Origin: Chara braunii
Taxonomy: Eukaryota > Streptophyta > Charophyceae > Charales > Characeae
Assembly: GCA_003427395.1 (NCBI GenBank)
Contig: BFEA01000027.1
Location: 521,935 to 555,370, forward strand
Direction: 5' to 3'
DNA: 33,436 nt
In this document: piece after piece, positions 19,979-30,550 of the stretch
Layout of the letters: every line of letters begins with the position of its first letter
How positions within the stretch are numbered: position 1 is the stretch's first letter
Made by a program: the position numbers and the translations under genes
Notes under the pieces: generated by a model
Told to the model about the DNA's origin: nothing
Seen by the model: only the letters and a program-made list of their open reading frames with translations
Databases searched by the model: none

Positions 19979-22520
19979 TTACTTAAAGTGTTGCATGTCG
20001 CACCCTCTATGAACTGGTTTGGGGTACTCCTCCTCCTCGTTCGAGCACAAGATTCAATCTCAGAAGTCAGACCGTCTCCACAGAATCGATAGAATATCCC
20101 CCCGTAAAACGGTCCACTCCGGGTCGATAATAGGGCCGACTCCTAAAGCAACGAGCCCTTGTTGCAGATGCTTCCTAGAGAAAGAACGTGTTCACCACAA
20201 GTAAATTTTTGTTGCTCTCATTTTTCCTAAGCTCAAGGTTTCTTGGACGAAGAAGAGTCGGAGGAGTTAGGGAACCGGAAACATTTGGACATGTATAGGC
20301 AAATAAGGTCATTCGCGATGGCAAGAGTCAACTTAAGAAAAATTCTAAATCGGATTAATTTTGTTTTTTTTTTATTTGAATCGTTTTTTTTTTACGGGGC
20401 CGACTGGATTAACAATTTTAAAACACAAGTTTTTTTGATACACATTCAGGTGAGAAGGGAAATGAAAGATGAATATTTTAATCTTCCCGAGTAGACACCA
20501 TCAAACTTGTCATTTATAATATCCTTCGATTTACCTGCACCATCATACACAACGAACAAATTCAAAGGAAACCAATGCAACCCCATACCCAAATTAGACA
20601 TTTTCATTCATATGCAAACTCATATTTCTTTTGTCTTTTCAACAAACATTCAGTGAACAGGGTCAAGCAAGTGTCAGTTCACTTAGGTGTGAAGGAAATT
20701 CTACGTCAAACAACTGACCTTAAGTGAAGTTTGAATTAGCCTACTCAAGAAAGCTCAATAATCATTATTCAGTAAAAGATAAGAGTAGTCAAAATCTCGC
20801 AAAGTGCAGTCCACAACCCCTGTAATCACTGTTTCCGCGCTAAATAGTCCCAAACATGGGAAATACAAGTCGTTAGCGCTCACATCTAGACTCTCAAATT
20901 GGTCTCAATTGGTCTCAAAATGATTCCAAATGGTCCTATACTCTCGCCCGCAACACTAGATGGTTCCAAATACCAACACCGCTCGCATCGTGTATCGCAA
21001 AAAAAATAAAAGTGGTTTTGGGTGAAAACCGCGTGTACCACATGCCCCAAAGATGACTCCACACTGCACGCATATACTCCTCCAAGTACTCTTGTGGGTC
21101 CAAGCACTGTATCACATGGTCCCAAATGACCCCACGGTGCCTGCAAAAATGGTGTCATTCGTTTCACATGCCTTAAATGTCAATGACACACGATGAACCG
21201 TAATAAGAAAAAAAAAAACGCACTGTTCCACAAAGTCGCACTTCAATCCGACAAAAAATGTGTGTCAGCACTCATACCACCTTTGGATCCGGCAGAACAC
21301 TCCACCACCGCCACACACCTAAAAAAACAAATGCGGGACGCCGCACTGTCAAAACTAGTTCCACAGTTACGCAACACCACCACCCGATCTTGCCCAACAA
21401 AAAAGGGTTCACTGCACCACACATTTTTTGCACCACTTTCCCTTGAAATAATGTCGCAGACACACCGAAAAACTTTAGCAGCATAGTCTTACCTGATGTA
21501 CCGCTGTTACCATGCCACTGATTATGCAACACCTCCTCCTGCAAATCCTTGCAGATGTCGTGTTAGCAATTGGGCAACATTTTCCCATTAAAAAAAAACA
21601 ATGTCGATGTGGCAGCGCTTCGACCACACAACATCACTAAAATGGAGGTTCAGCCTGCTGCATTACCGCAATGAGCTTAGGGTAGAGCAATAGTTCCATA
21701 AAAAAGGCCCTACTAGTGCAACACCAGCCCAACACCGAGGCCTAGTGAACCTTGTGTTGGCTATGGCTGCCTTCGTCCCTCACTCTACCTTGCTGCAGAC
21801 CACCAACGCGTTCATCTCTTTTTCCTAGCAAGCCTCCAACACCACTCTACCAAGCAACACCTCCACCAACGTTGCTTCTCCAAGCAGCACTTCCTCCAAC
21901 TGGTCAAATGAATGAAGCATTAGGTGGAAGAGTTGCCTTTATACTGTGGTCCAAGGTTTGCTTCAGGACTTGGACTCATCTTGAGTCCTTGATCTCGATT
22001 AGGGGTCAGGAACAGTCGAACCCTTTGAGCTCATTTCCCCCTCTCTCTCTTTTATTTTATTTTTTTATCACAACCCCTTGACTAAATGAAAGGATGTTGT
22101 CACCCCCTTAGCCACATACACACATACAGTTACCTAATCACGGCTACGGCCATGTACATGGTTGTTCCTTTTCTTCTCCCCTTTTCCTTTGTTATCCTCC
22201 TTTTCTTTTTTTTCCTTTCCTCCCCCCCCCCCCCATTATAACCCCTCGTTTTCTTACGAGGGCAGCTCGTCATCGGAAGATGATTAAGTGTCTCCCCCTC
22301 CCTCCCCCCCCCAATAGTCTTTTCACAGAGTCGAACTAGAGTCAAGCTCAACAGGGTCTTCTTCCCCCACATGCGCTTGTATCTTGTACGTCAAGAGCAC
22401 TAAATTCATGTGCCCGTCTGCAATTCGTTCCCAAAATGAACGGACACAGACGAGCACACCGGCCTCTCGGCGTTATTTATAGATGTCGCGGGTGCCCGGA
22501 CATAAAAACGTTTTTGCCCT
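19979..22520. other. Intergenic, no supported gene
   Basis: Short open frames without motifs. 20880-20960 repeats a TGGTC..AAAT word. 21190-21560 is rich in CAC/AACAC. 22160-22320 is C/T-rich. 22436-22500 (TTATTTATAGATGTCGCGGG) may be the leader of the gag remnant that follows. Confidence 0.35.
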
Positions 22521-22532
22521 TCTATCATTGGT

Positions 22533-23703
22533 ATGGTCGGAACATTTTTTAGGCAGACGCGTCTCTCATCAAGTCCCTCACTTCAAAGGAACAGTCGAAC
22601 AGCGTTCAACATTGAAAACCCGAGCAGATACCCTTGTAAGGATTTCTGCTCCGACAACGATGACACACTCTATGTGCCGCAATGGATGCAGATAGCCACA
22701 CACACATTAACGTTGATAACTACCCCCCGGGAGATGTGGTGTGATGTGCTCGCAACCAAATTGCATGGCAGCCCCTCCTCCGTGTGGGAGAGCAATTATG
22801 TCTATCGTCGACGCAGGGGTGAGGTCCCCACCTTTGCGAATTTCACGACCTTCCTCCAGGACCGCTTCAGTGCTCGACATGACGCCACTGATGCCTGGAC
22901 CCACATCACTCATACGAGATGGTCAGGGTCCAGTGTCGCGAGTGACTTAGAGCGTCACATTTAGGTGTTTCAGGACGCCAATATCAGAGAATGCGTAGTT
23001 GTTTCTCCACCGCCTCGCCCTCTGCGCAGCCTGCCGCTACCACTCAGTCACGCCGCACCACCTGTGGCCATCCTTTTTCGCCGCTCACTTTCGCGACCCA
23101 ACTCAGACTGAAGCACCATTCTCTCGGCACTACAGTGCGCTCAAGTATGACGATGACTGTGGTCGAGCTCGACCCTACCCTTTTGGCTACCCCTGAGGAT
23201 AGTGAGCTTATGGACATCATGCGCTGCCATTTGGATGACGAGACGACCACCCCTGGTGATCGCTTGTGGATGACCCTATCCGCTATGGGCCGTGCCCACA
23301 GCAGGTCTGCACAGTCTGGTGCTCGCATGCTCGTTGTTCCTAAGGTGGACCTCCCACAGGGTTTTGTCCCTCCTCGTGGAGCTCCGACATCTGATGAGAG
23401 GGCCGCCATCAAGGTCGTCGAGGTTATTTTAATTGTCGTCAGGATGGACACCCCTCCTCGCGGTGCCCATATCATGTCGCTCTCGATCGTTAGTATGTTG
23501 ACATTTCTCGTCAGCATCAATCGCAGTCCCCCTCCGAAACCTCCCAACGAACGCCATCCAGCTAGTCACAGTGTAGTACATCGTTGAGGCCTTGTTTGTA
23601 GCCGGCTTCCCGACCACTGAGTCATGGTTAGCCCTTTTAGCTACCACGCTAGAGGTTCCTCATGATACGATTGACGCGGTTCCCTCACAAGCGGTTATCG
23701 GGT
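22533..23703 (+). pseudogene. gag: Ty3/gypsy-type Gag, broken
   Basis: Gag forms the RNA-packaging particle of an LTR retrotransposon. Frame 22533-22964 contains the pattern of the Retrotrans_gag family: WMQIATHTLTL, then PREMWCDVLATKLHG, VWESNYVYRRRRG, and FANFTTFLQDRFSARHDA leading to a conserved-looking C-terminal helix. It is broken by TAG at 22962 (after LERHI), which is followed in frame by VFQDANIREC. A second phase (22991-23587) is open over Thr/Arg/Pro-rich sequence. A third (about 23577-23702, YIVEALFVAGFPTTESWLALLA) resumes gag-like sequence before a stop. At least two frame changes and two in-frame stops make it a pseudogene. No protease, polymerase or LTR was found; a foldback element follows directly. 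Confidence 0.6.
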
Positions 23704-23705
23704 AG

Positions 23706-24127
23706 CTGAAAATTCAGGAATAAAAATTCTCAAGTGAGAGTTTTGGGCAGTCTGAAAATCTTGAATGGTCCTGAAGTGATGAAAGGTTCGAAGACCCTTA
23801 AAACCACCTGTTTAAGCAGGTTGCATCCTGAAGTGGTGAAGGGTGTCCTGAAGTGGTCAAGTGAGAGTTTTGGGCAGTCCAAAAATCCTGAATGGTCCTG
23901 AAGTGGTGAAAGGTCCGAAGACCATGAAAACCACCCTTCACCACTTGAGGATGCAGCCTGGCTAAACAAGTGGTTTTTAGGGTCTTCGGAGCTTTCACCA
24001 CTTCAGGACCATTCAGGATTTTCAGACCTGAATGGTTTTGAAGTGGTGAAAGGTCCGAAGACCCTGAAAACCACTTGTTTATGCAGGATGCATCCTGAAG
24101 TGGTGAAGGGTGTCCTAAAGTGGTGAT
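23706..24127. mobile_element. Foldback / nested repeat element
   Basis: The unit (CAAGTGAGAGTTTTGGGCAG, then TGAATGGTCCTGAAGTGGTG, GGTCCGAAGACC and AAAACCAC) occurs in direct orientation from about 23731 and 23859. It is then inverted at about 23936-24027, and direct again at 24028-24127. The inverted block can pair with either flank into a long hairpin. It abuts the end of the gag pseudogene. No protein. Confidence 0.75.
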
Positions 24128-24636
24128 GAAAAAAACGACTGTTGTTAACCTTCTCTCGGTTCCCTCAGCCTCGCGGTCTGTCGATGGACCGTCTGCCCCA
24201 TTTTAGACTGCGACATCTAGTCCTTCTTTAAGACTTTCGACGCGTCGCGGTATTTGCACAACTCGTTGCAGTGCTCAACTGACGAATCGTGATGACGTTG
24301 TGTCATCTCTCCTATATTTGAACATTCATCTGGCTCGTTAGGAGCGACTCATAAGGCACGTAAACGTTGTCGTACCAAATACCCTTACATATTTTGTGGT
24401 TCGCATGAGCTGCATCAGGGGTGATGATTGAGGTAATGGCGCAATTGTTTTTACAGAGTCCGTAACCGAATCCCAGAAGTCGGAAAGGCGGTCGTGTATA
24501 TAATAAAATCAGAAAGTGTGTGGGCGTGCACTTTGAGGCACGTTGTCGGACCAAATATCCTTACAAGGGTATGTGGCCATGTTTTTACATTCGACACGCC
24601 GATCGCACTAACTACCATGGCGGAGTTGATCTGAAC
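24128..24636. other. Retroelement debris with a repeated 30-bp word
   Basis: AGGCACGT..TTGTCG.ACCAAATA.CCTTACA appears near 24354 and again near 24537. A related CCTTGTAAGG word is at 18507 and 22633. No open frame has a motif. Confidence 0.4.
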
Positions 24637-25898
24637 TTAAAAGTGTACGCGTTTTCGTGCGACACTTTCAAATAATTTCCTCGACCTTTGAGACCGGGGT
24701 GAATCGGTGAGAAAACTTTGAGAGTATGTGCGCGCGTTATTATGACGCACGCTGTGATGGTTAGGATCAATAGTAATACCCTCCGACCGAAAAGGTCGAA
24801 GAGTTGACTGGGTCAGTGTCTCCTTTCGTATGTTACGAATCTCAACACTTTGAACAGGGTAGCCATGGCATGTGGTTTGTCTTATTATTTGATGTCGTGA
24901 GTCTTGCAGAGTTTTTGTAGATCCGTGTAGTAAAGCCTTAAAAGCGGTGTATCTGTTATTGGTTCGAATCAAAAAATGATGTTCCTCTTTGCCTTTGCTG
25001 CTCTGCTTGGTCGTCTGATATTCGTCCTCCCGCGCTTCGGATGTGGTACCAGTGATCAACTTGGTGAACTCCTGCTGACATGTACAGATGTTGCGCCAGT
25101 CATAATAGACCCTTGAAAGTGGTTTGGATTAGTTGTGGATGATACATGTGGTGTGCAAGTTCTGGGTGGTCGTTTATCTTCTTCAAGGCACCTTTGACAG
25201 TGACAAGATTGTATTTCATCATCTTGATTTCATTAACAGTTCTTCGTGCTTCTGACACTATTTTCTCAATTTTTTCGGCGTCAACTATGCCTGCTTCACC
25301 GGTTTCTGTGTTTGTATTTCCAGCCTTACTTGTTCCACTCACCTCTCTTATTGGTAATATTGTCTCTAAAAATTTGTCGATCATTACCTTGAGTTCTACT
25401 ATTGTTAGTGGTTTTGTTGTCTTCTCCTCCGCTTATCCCGCTTTTTTCTCTCCCGTATTCTCGTTTTTTTTTCTCCCTTCTCAGCTTGTGCGCACTTCTT
25501 GCTCTTCGCTAACTTTGTTGTCAGTTGCTCGATGTTCTTCTTCATCTTCTCCAGTTCGCTTCGTAGTGCAAATATTTCCTCCTTGAGGTCGGTAGTAAAC
25601 CACGCTCTGTTACCAGGTGGAGGAAAATCATTTCGCCTCTGCTCTCATTATTGTCGACCGAATCTTCCAGGTGAGTCCGATCAAATATTTTCCTCCTAAC
25701 TGATGTCGATCTTGATCTGCGTCGGCGGTCTCGTGGTGTTTTGGATCTCCCTCGTTTAATTTGTTTCCTTCCTTGCGACGCTAATGATGATGATGAGGAG
25801 GGGTGACCGCGCCTCCGTCTTACCGGCAATGAGCGCGACCACGCCATCTTCCCTGAAGTATTTGGTACCTTGGGTGTGGTTCCTCCACAAAACGTCAC
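24637..25898 (-). pseudogene. Broken ORF with coiled coil, retroelement ORF1-like
   Basis: Reading down the minus strand: an Arg/Ser-rich basic head (from 25898; KMAWSRSLPVRRRRGHPSSS and SKTPRDRRRRSRSTSVRRK). A change of frame near 25640 follows, leading into NDFPPPGNRAWFTTDLKEEI and a heptad-like coiled coil (IFALRSELEKMKKNIEQLTT, about 25590-25510) with a Lys/Arg tail. A second change near 25435 leads to an acidic helical part (VELKVMIDKFLETILPIREV ... ELAHHMYHPQ) ending at 25100. A further piece in another phase (YYTDLQKLCKTHDIK, two stops, DKPHAMATLFKVLRF, about 24950-24840) faintly resembles a SAP-type helix pair. Basic head plus coiled coil fits a retroelement nucleic-acid-binding ORF1/gag. 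No RT seen. The family is unknown to me. Confidence 0.4.
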
Positions 25899-27501
25899 GA
25901 GTGAAACAAATTAGATAATGTGTAGGAGAAGATTAAAAAAAAAAAAAAAAAACACTAGAGATGAAAATGAGTATATTTGCATAATCTCCAACAAATAAAA
26001 ACATGACATAAATTCGACCAAATAGAAAAGTATAAGAAGAAATTACGAGACGAATCCCCAGTCGCGAGTATATGGTCATGTCAATACCTAACTGAATGGC
26101 TAACACAAAGACTTCATGTATTCGCGCAACTGCAACCACTAATCCACCGTACGATGATACCAAGCAGAAGGACAGGACCTAAACGTAACAAGAGATGTCT
26201 ACCAACCTGAAGTTAGTATCGATCTTGACGGGTGCTTCCTGCAAGTTCAAAGCACCGTGCTCTGAGATACACACTTGCAATATTGGACAACACGTCAGAG
26301 AATTTACTTTCACAAAATACACATCCTATCTATGACATGCGACCAAAACAGTCGCGATTACCCTTCCACCTCTCTGCTTAGGTAAGCCTTTCAGCCATTA
26401 TCATCAATATATATACCCTTTGGTCCAAATACTTCTCCTCCGACTGAACCCTATACCCTGCAGTATCCTCCCATCATCATGTCATCGTCGTGTTGCGGAA
26501 TTCTCATTGTCTAGATGTTCCTATAGTCCCGATATGTCGAAAACATTCCTTTCCCGAAAAATCCACAGTGAAGCACCATCGTTATTGCTGGTGATATTAG
26601 TAATGTTGATGCTCTTTTGATCGTGATATGCCGAAATTTTTATTTTTTAAAAATATTTTGCGTCTTCATATCCCATAAAAGTAACCCGGTAACGCTTTTA
26701 GGTACCTTGCAATTTCATCCTTTGTCCTCTTTTGTAAATTTTGTTATTATTATACAATTTGGATTTCAGAGTTTGAACTTTGTTTTTGGTCATTGTTTGC
26801 AATGCTTTTACGAATAACCGAGTGTTGTATCAGTTCAACTTCCGAGTTCGAAGACCGATTGTGTTTTTTTTGTCGGTACGTTTTTTTAGAGTCTCGTTTC
26901 AAATTTTCTTTTTGAGTGTTTATTTCTTTATTTTTGACCTTATATTTAAACTTTTTGAAAATTCATACTCGGCCTTCTCATTCGAAATTCGACAAGGATT
27001 TTATATTCCAACATATTTTTGTGTGATTCCTTTGATACTCTAAAGAGAGGCCCCCATCACTGTATTTGTGTTTCATCTACGGGTATTTCGATTGTTTATC
27101 ATTTATATTTCGTTTGGTAAAAAGAGGAGTTTAGTGTTTTATCTTTCCGTGTTCGTTCCGTCATTGTTTTTGTGTCATTTTCTTTACTTCACCAATTTGT
27201 CATGTTTTCCTTATTAAAAAATTTTAAGAAGATATTTTGCACTGTGTTGTCTGTATAGTTCCTGATGAAGGCCGGAATTGCCGAATATGTTGTCTTCCAC
27301 GGGTATTCCAAAAATTTAAGCTCTGTTCAATATAATTTCAATACGGCGGACAAATCGTTTATGTCATACGTGTTTGTTACCCTTTTGTGGAAAGTGCCGA
27401 TGATCGTCAACACTTTCGTGTCAACGGAGCAGACACTCCTGAAATGACGTATAGACCGAAAAAAGAGAAAAAAAAAGAGAAAAAAAGATAAAAAAACCGT
27501 T
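25899..27501. other. AT-rich intergenic sequence
   Basis: 26617-27250 is T-rich with Phe/Leu-rich open frames that are compositional. A CTGATGAAGGCC..GGAATTGCCGAATATG segment near 27259 was considered as a ribozyme and not supported. No gene found. Confidence 0.4.
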
Positions 27502-27524
27502 GGGGGGGGGGGGGGGGGGGGGGG

Positions 27525-27573
<49 letters not shown>
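27502..27573. repeat. G26 run followed by (GA)n
   Basis: 26 G (27502-27527) then about 23 GA units. Potential G-quadruplex and purine-rich triplex former; the length is unreliable. Confidence 0.92.
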
Positions 27574-27576
<3 letters not shown>

Positions 27577-28324
27577 CTAGGTTTTGGCAGTGGGATGGGG
27601 TGGGCCTGTAGAGTGCTGGGAGACTTGCCTCTGGGGCAGGTTTGTCGAAATGCCCGTGGACACCCGGAGTTCCTGGTTTGGTCCACAGCCAGGGCATTCA
27701 GGCGGTTACGACCCTGAAGGACCGATGCAGGTAAATGTCCTAGACGACACTGGCGGAAACGGCATTAGGTTCTCATCTGTGCCATCTGTGACAACGAAAT
27801 GACATTTTGGCTTCACTTCAACGAGGGGCGATTGCGCGTCGTCCCCCTTATGAGGACGACCATCGGTTTGCCGCCTTGTCCCAGGTTCTAACTGTCACCC
27901 CTCTGGGAAGCAGCCCTCGTCGCGAGCGCGTTGGCGGTTTTTGCACATTGAAATTTCAATAAGCTTTCGTTATCCGGCGCGCCATTGTCACGGAGATGGA
28001 GGAGCTGTTTGTTCGACGACCCCCCCGTCTCTGAACCAGCACACAGCAGCTCAGCACACGGAAAGTGCCCCTACTGGATGTGAAATGCAGAGAGCGCCTG
28101 GCCTGCCTCATTCCCCAGCCGAGCACATAGCCTGGCCTTGGTAATACCGGCAGAAGGCAGAGAGCACCCCCTTCTACTGCACGGTAACGGCACCAAGCGC
28201 CCTCTCCTAGCGGGGGTCATCTGTGGAGAGGTGCTTCTGCTCATTACTGTCGCGTGGTTAATTAGCAGCAATCAGCAACAGAGGGGTTTGCGGCGGGGAA
28301 GAAGACGGGTTGGCTACTGTAGCT
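27574..28324 (+). other. Gene-like 5' region, exons unresolved
   Basis: GC rises here. One frame reads MPVDTRSSWFGPQPGHSGG and on (ATG 27650) to CAG|GTAAAT near 27731, a plausible donor. Another frame reads LASLQRGAIARRPPYEDDHR to CAG|GTTCTA (~27887). A third reads AFVIRRAIVTEMEELFVRRP (27962-28024). None joins cleanly. This may be the 5' UTR or early exons of the gene at 28325, or a decayed coding sequence. Confidence 0.25.
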
Positions 28325-28492
28325 ATGGGGGGTCCGGCTATGGATTGCCTGGCCAATCCGGTCGGTGCTGTTCGGCTTCTTTTCGAGAAAGCTGCGTCAC
28401 AGATATCTGATGCTCGTCAGCTGTCCAGCTATGATTGGGGAGTTCGGGAATTGTTTGAGAATTTCGTCGATCGGCCTGGCATGATGGAGAAG
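28325..28492 (+). CDS. Unknown protein, first exon
   Basis: 56 codons starting MGGPAMDCLANPVGAVRLLF and ending GMMEK at the strong donor AAG|GTAAGT (28493). The ATG has G at -3 and G at +4. The peptide is balanced in composition and predicted helical (NPVGAVRLLFEKAASQISDA, then SSYDWGVRELFENFVDRPG), unlike the low-complexity frames elsewhere. A following 145-bp pyrimidine-rich segment ending CCAG supports a real intron in phase 0. I do not recognise the family. An alternative start is Met6 (28340). It could be upstream-extended, as the frame is open back to 28262. Confidence 0.5.
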
Positions 28493-28637
28493 GTAAGTTC
28501 TGTCTGCTTGTCTCCGTCTGCAATTGCTTCTGTCGAGCTCCTTTCCTGCTCTCTGTCCCTCCATGTCTCCCCTCCTTACATCCGCATATCCTTCCCTTTC
28601 TCCCTCCTCTCGTCGCTATATCCGTCGTATGTGCCAG
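28493..28637 (+). other. Predicted intron, 145 bp
   Basis: GTAAGT donor, long C/T-rich body and GTGCCAG acceptor. A second acceptor (GTCCAG, ending 28643) would remove two codons and keep frame, as in NAGNAG-type choices. Confidence 0.5.
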
Positions 28638-28847
28638 GTCCAGCTAATGAGTCAAGCAAGACCGGGTTTACTCTCATATAAAGTAGTAAAATCGGATCTG
28701 CAGAGCAGGGCGCGTAAAGACCAGTTTGTTTTTTTGACAACCGAGCGCGCTTGGGATAGTGGTGGTGGCATTTGTACCATGGACTTGAAATTCTTTACAG
28801 CCTGCCGGCGTGCTGTCTCTGTCACAGAGAATGGACCATGTATTTGA
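28638..28847 (+). CDS. Unknown protein, second exon (candidate)
   Basis: In frame with the exon ending at 28492. Reads VQLMSQARPGLLSYKVVKSD then LQSRARKDQFVFLTTERAWD and GGGICTMDLKFFTACRRAVS before a stop at 28848. It may end earlier at a donor, since GTATTT near 28842 precedes a C/T-rich stretch (28850-29020). If so, the protein continues towards 29030 or the region after 29100. Function unknown. Confidence 0.4.
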   Translation, partial: VQLMSQARPGLLSYKVVKSDLQSRARKDQFVFLTTERAWDSGGGICTMDLKFFTACRRAVSVTENGPCI

Positions 28848-29125
28848 CTCTCTCTGCTCCTGGCGCTCTTCCTCCTCTTCTTTCTCCATCGTCCCCTGTC
28901 CTCCTTTGCTCTCTCGTTACTTCCTCCCTGGTCGCCTCTTTCTATCCTTCTTCTCTGCTTCCTCCCCTCCCTCTCTCCCCGCGCTCCGTCTTTCCCTCAT
29001 CTCCTTCTTTATCTCTTTCATATGGCGTCCGCAAGGGCGGAGCTGTACGAAAATGCTCGATGCGTTTCATGCATGATCGCCTGTATCTTGGTGGGACTGG
29101 TTCATCGGATCCATTGCGTCCGAGA
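28848..29125 (+). other. Pyrimidine-rich possible intron and short mixed segment
   Basis: 28850-29020 is C/T-rich like the intron upstream. 29030-29125 is open in several frames (e.g. SWWDWFIGSIASETT running into an Asp tract). No acceptor could be fixed. Confidence 0.3.
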
Positions 29126-29142
29126 CTACTGATGATGATGAA

Positions 29143-29174
<32 letters not shown>

Positions 29175-29590
29175 GGAGGAGGAGGAGGAGGAGAACCGTT
29201 TTCAGCGGAGCAGGAGGAGACGAAAGGAAGAAGAAGAAGGTGCGGCGCACCGGTGGTGTTTAGGAGGAGGAAGAAGAAGGAGAAGAAGGTGAAGGAGAAG
29301 AAGAATCATGATAGTCAGGAGGAGGAGAAAGAGGAGGAGAAAGAGGAGAAAGAGGAGGAGAGAGGAGGAGAAAGAGGAGGAGAAAGAGGAGGAGAAAGAG
29401 GGGGAGAGAAGAGGAGAAAGAGGAAGAGAAAGAGGAGGAGAAAGAGGAGGAGAAAGAGGATGAGAAAGAGATCGCAGTAATGGGAAGGAAATATGAACAA
29501 ATGAAACAGAAGAAGAAGACGACGGAGGACGAAGAGGAGATAGGGAAGAATAAGAATAAGAATAAGAATAAGAATAAGAATAATAAGAAG
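29126..29590. repeat. Purine-rich compound repeat: (GAT)n, (GAG)n, (GAGGAGAAA)n, (AAGAAT)n
   Basis: (GAT)n (29133-29172) runs into (GAG)n. Irregular GAGGAGAAA units follow (29318-29468), then (AAGAAT)n at about 29547-29586. If translated it gives Asp/Glu- or Lys/Glu-rich tracts in one frame, e.g. EIAVMGRKYEQMKQKKKTTE after 29469. It could be a charged linker of the unknown gene, but repeats this biased leave most frames open. Confidence 0.85.
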
Positions 29591-29664
29591 ACAATTCGGG
29601 TAGATCTAATCATAAGAAATAGGGAAACCGAAAAGAGGAAGGAGAAATAGAGAAGCAGGGGTAG

Positions 29665-29934
29665 ATCTAATCAGAAGAAATAGGGAAGGAGGAGAATACA
29701 AGCGAGCTGCAGGAGCAGCAAAGGAGTAGGCGAAGGAAAAAAGAAGGGATGGAAGCAGAACCATTTGTGAAAAGGATCACGTTGGAAGAAGACAATGCGG
29801 GCCATCTTAATCATTGTCTATCTAACCCCTACTTCCGGTTCCTTCTTTCGGCTAAACACACCGTCCTGGCAGAGGAGTTGTTTCAGGAAAGCGGTTGCTG
29901 GATACATTTTTGTTGGTGCTTTTGTCCATGGTCG
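29665..29934 (+). CDS. Candidate exon of unknown gene
   Basis: Open frame starting after a stop: SEEIGKEENTSELQEQQRSR, a basic stretch, then MEAEPFVKRITLEEDNAGHL and NHCLSNPYFRFLLSAKHTVL followed by AEELFQESG. The last ~55 residues look like an ordinary folded domain, not repeat translation. It ends near TCG|GTAAAC (29935), followed by a C-rich segment to GCAAAAG (30060), the same intron style as at 28493-28637. Frame continuity with the upstream exons was not established, and an in-frame ATG at 29749 could be its own start. Family unknown. Confidence 0.35.
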
Positions 29935-30175
29935 GTAAACCACACCCCCCCTCCCCGCTTTCCCTCCCTCACCCTTTTCCCCCTTCCCCCCTTCCCCCCT
30001 TCCCTCCCCCCGCCAACCCGGCCACCCTCTTTCTCTTCCCTCTCCTTCCCGTCGCAAAAGGTTTTCTTGTCGTCCTTGTTTCGTGTCACTTCCTGCTATA
30101 TTGTATGGCATCCGTTGAAATGATTTATGAATTCGTTCTAAACTTAGTCAATGCATTTCTAGTGTAGGGCTGGCG
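29935..30175 (+). other. Pyrimidine-rich possible intron and trailing sequence
   Basis: 29942-30050 is almost pure C/T, ending AAAAG at 30060. After it one frame runs FLVVLVSCHFLLYCMASVEM to a stop near 30166, but its phase does not match the preceding exon. Confidence 0.3.
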
Positions 30176-30267
30176 GGTCATTTCTAGTGTACGGCTAGCG
30201 GGTCGTTTCTAGTGTACGGCTAGCGGGACTCGAACCCGTCCGCTGTGGAATCGCTTTGCCACGTGGC
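30155..30267 (-). repeat. tRNA 3'-arm fragment with three tandem 28-bp copies
   Basis: On the minus strand a B-box and T-arm (GACGGGTTCGAGTCCCGCT, about 30222-30240) form a near-perfect T stem. An A-box-like TGGCAAAGCGA lies only ~14 bases upstream, too close for a whole tRNA. Downstream on minus, the trailing AGCCGTACACTAGAAA segment repeats about three times with a 28-bp period (30158-30230). This looks like a deleted tRNA-derived sequence whose 3' flank was amplified. Confidence 0.5.
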
Positions 30268-30550
30268 AGCGATGATGTGGTAGATTATCCTCGATCTGCA
30301 CAAGTGATAAGTGGAAAGAGCGGATTTTGCAATGAAAGCACATTTTTGTCATGGGTGGGGTTTTAGACTCCTTTTCGGTCCTTTTTTTTTTTTTTTTTTT
30401 GTTTTTTTGGGGCCATTGCTTTATTTGGTGTCCACTCTTATGGACACGTGAGAGGTTTTGTTAAAAGGTGTGGGAGGTTTGTCATAAAGACCCTGAGAAA
30501 ACCCTTCTGACAATTCAGGGCTCTGATAACGGCTTCTCTCGATCTGTCGA
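30268..30550. other. Spacer with T run
   Basis: A T run at 30386-30403; otherwise no feature. Confidence 0.4.

Noticed and set aside
21193-21544. Overlapping ~90-codon open frames on both strands
   Set aside because: CAC-rich composition leaves frames open on both strands; no motif, start context or splice support.
27255-27300. CTGATGA ... GAA core suggesting a hammerhead ribozyme of a retroelement
   Set aside because: The base after GAA is T where the hammerhead core needs A. The first pair of stem II is mismatched, and I could not form stems I and III from the flanks.
29202-29613. Ser/Phe/Leu-rich minus-strand open frames
   Set aside because: Antisense of the GAG/GAA repeats; a repeat artefact.
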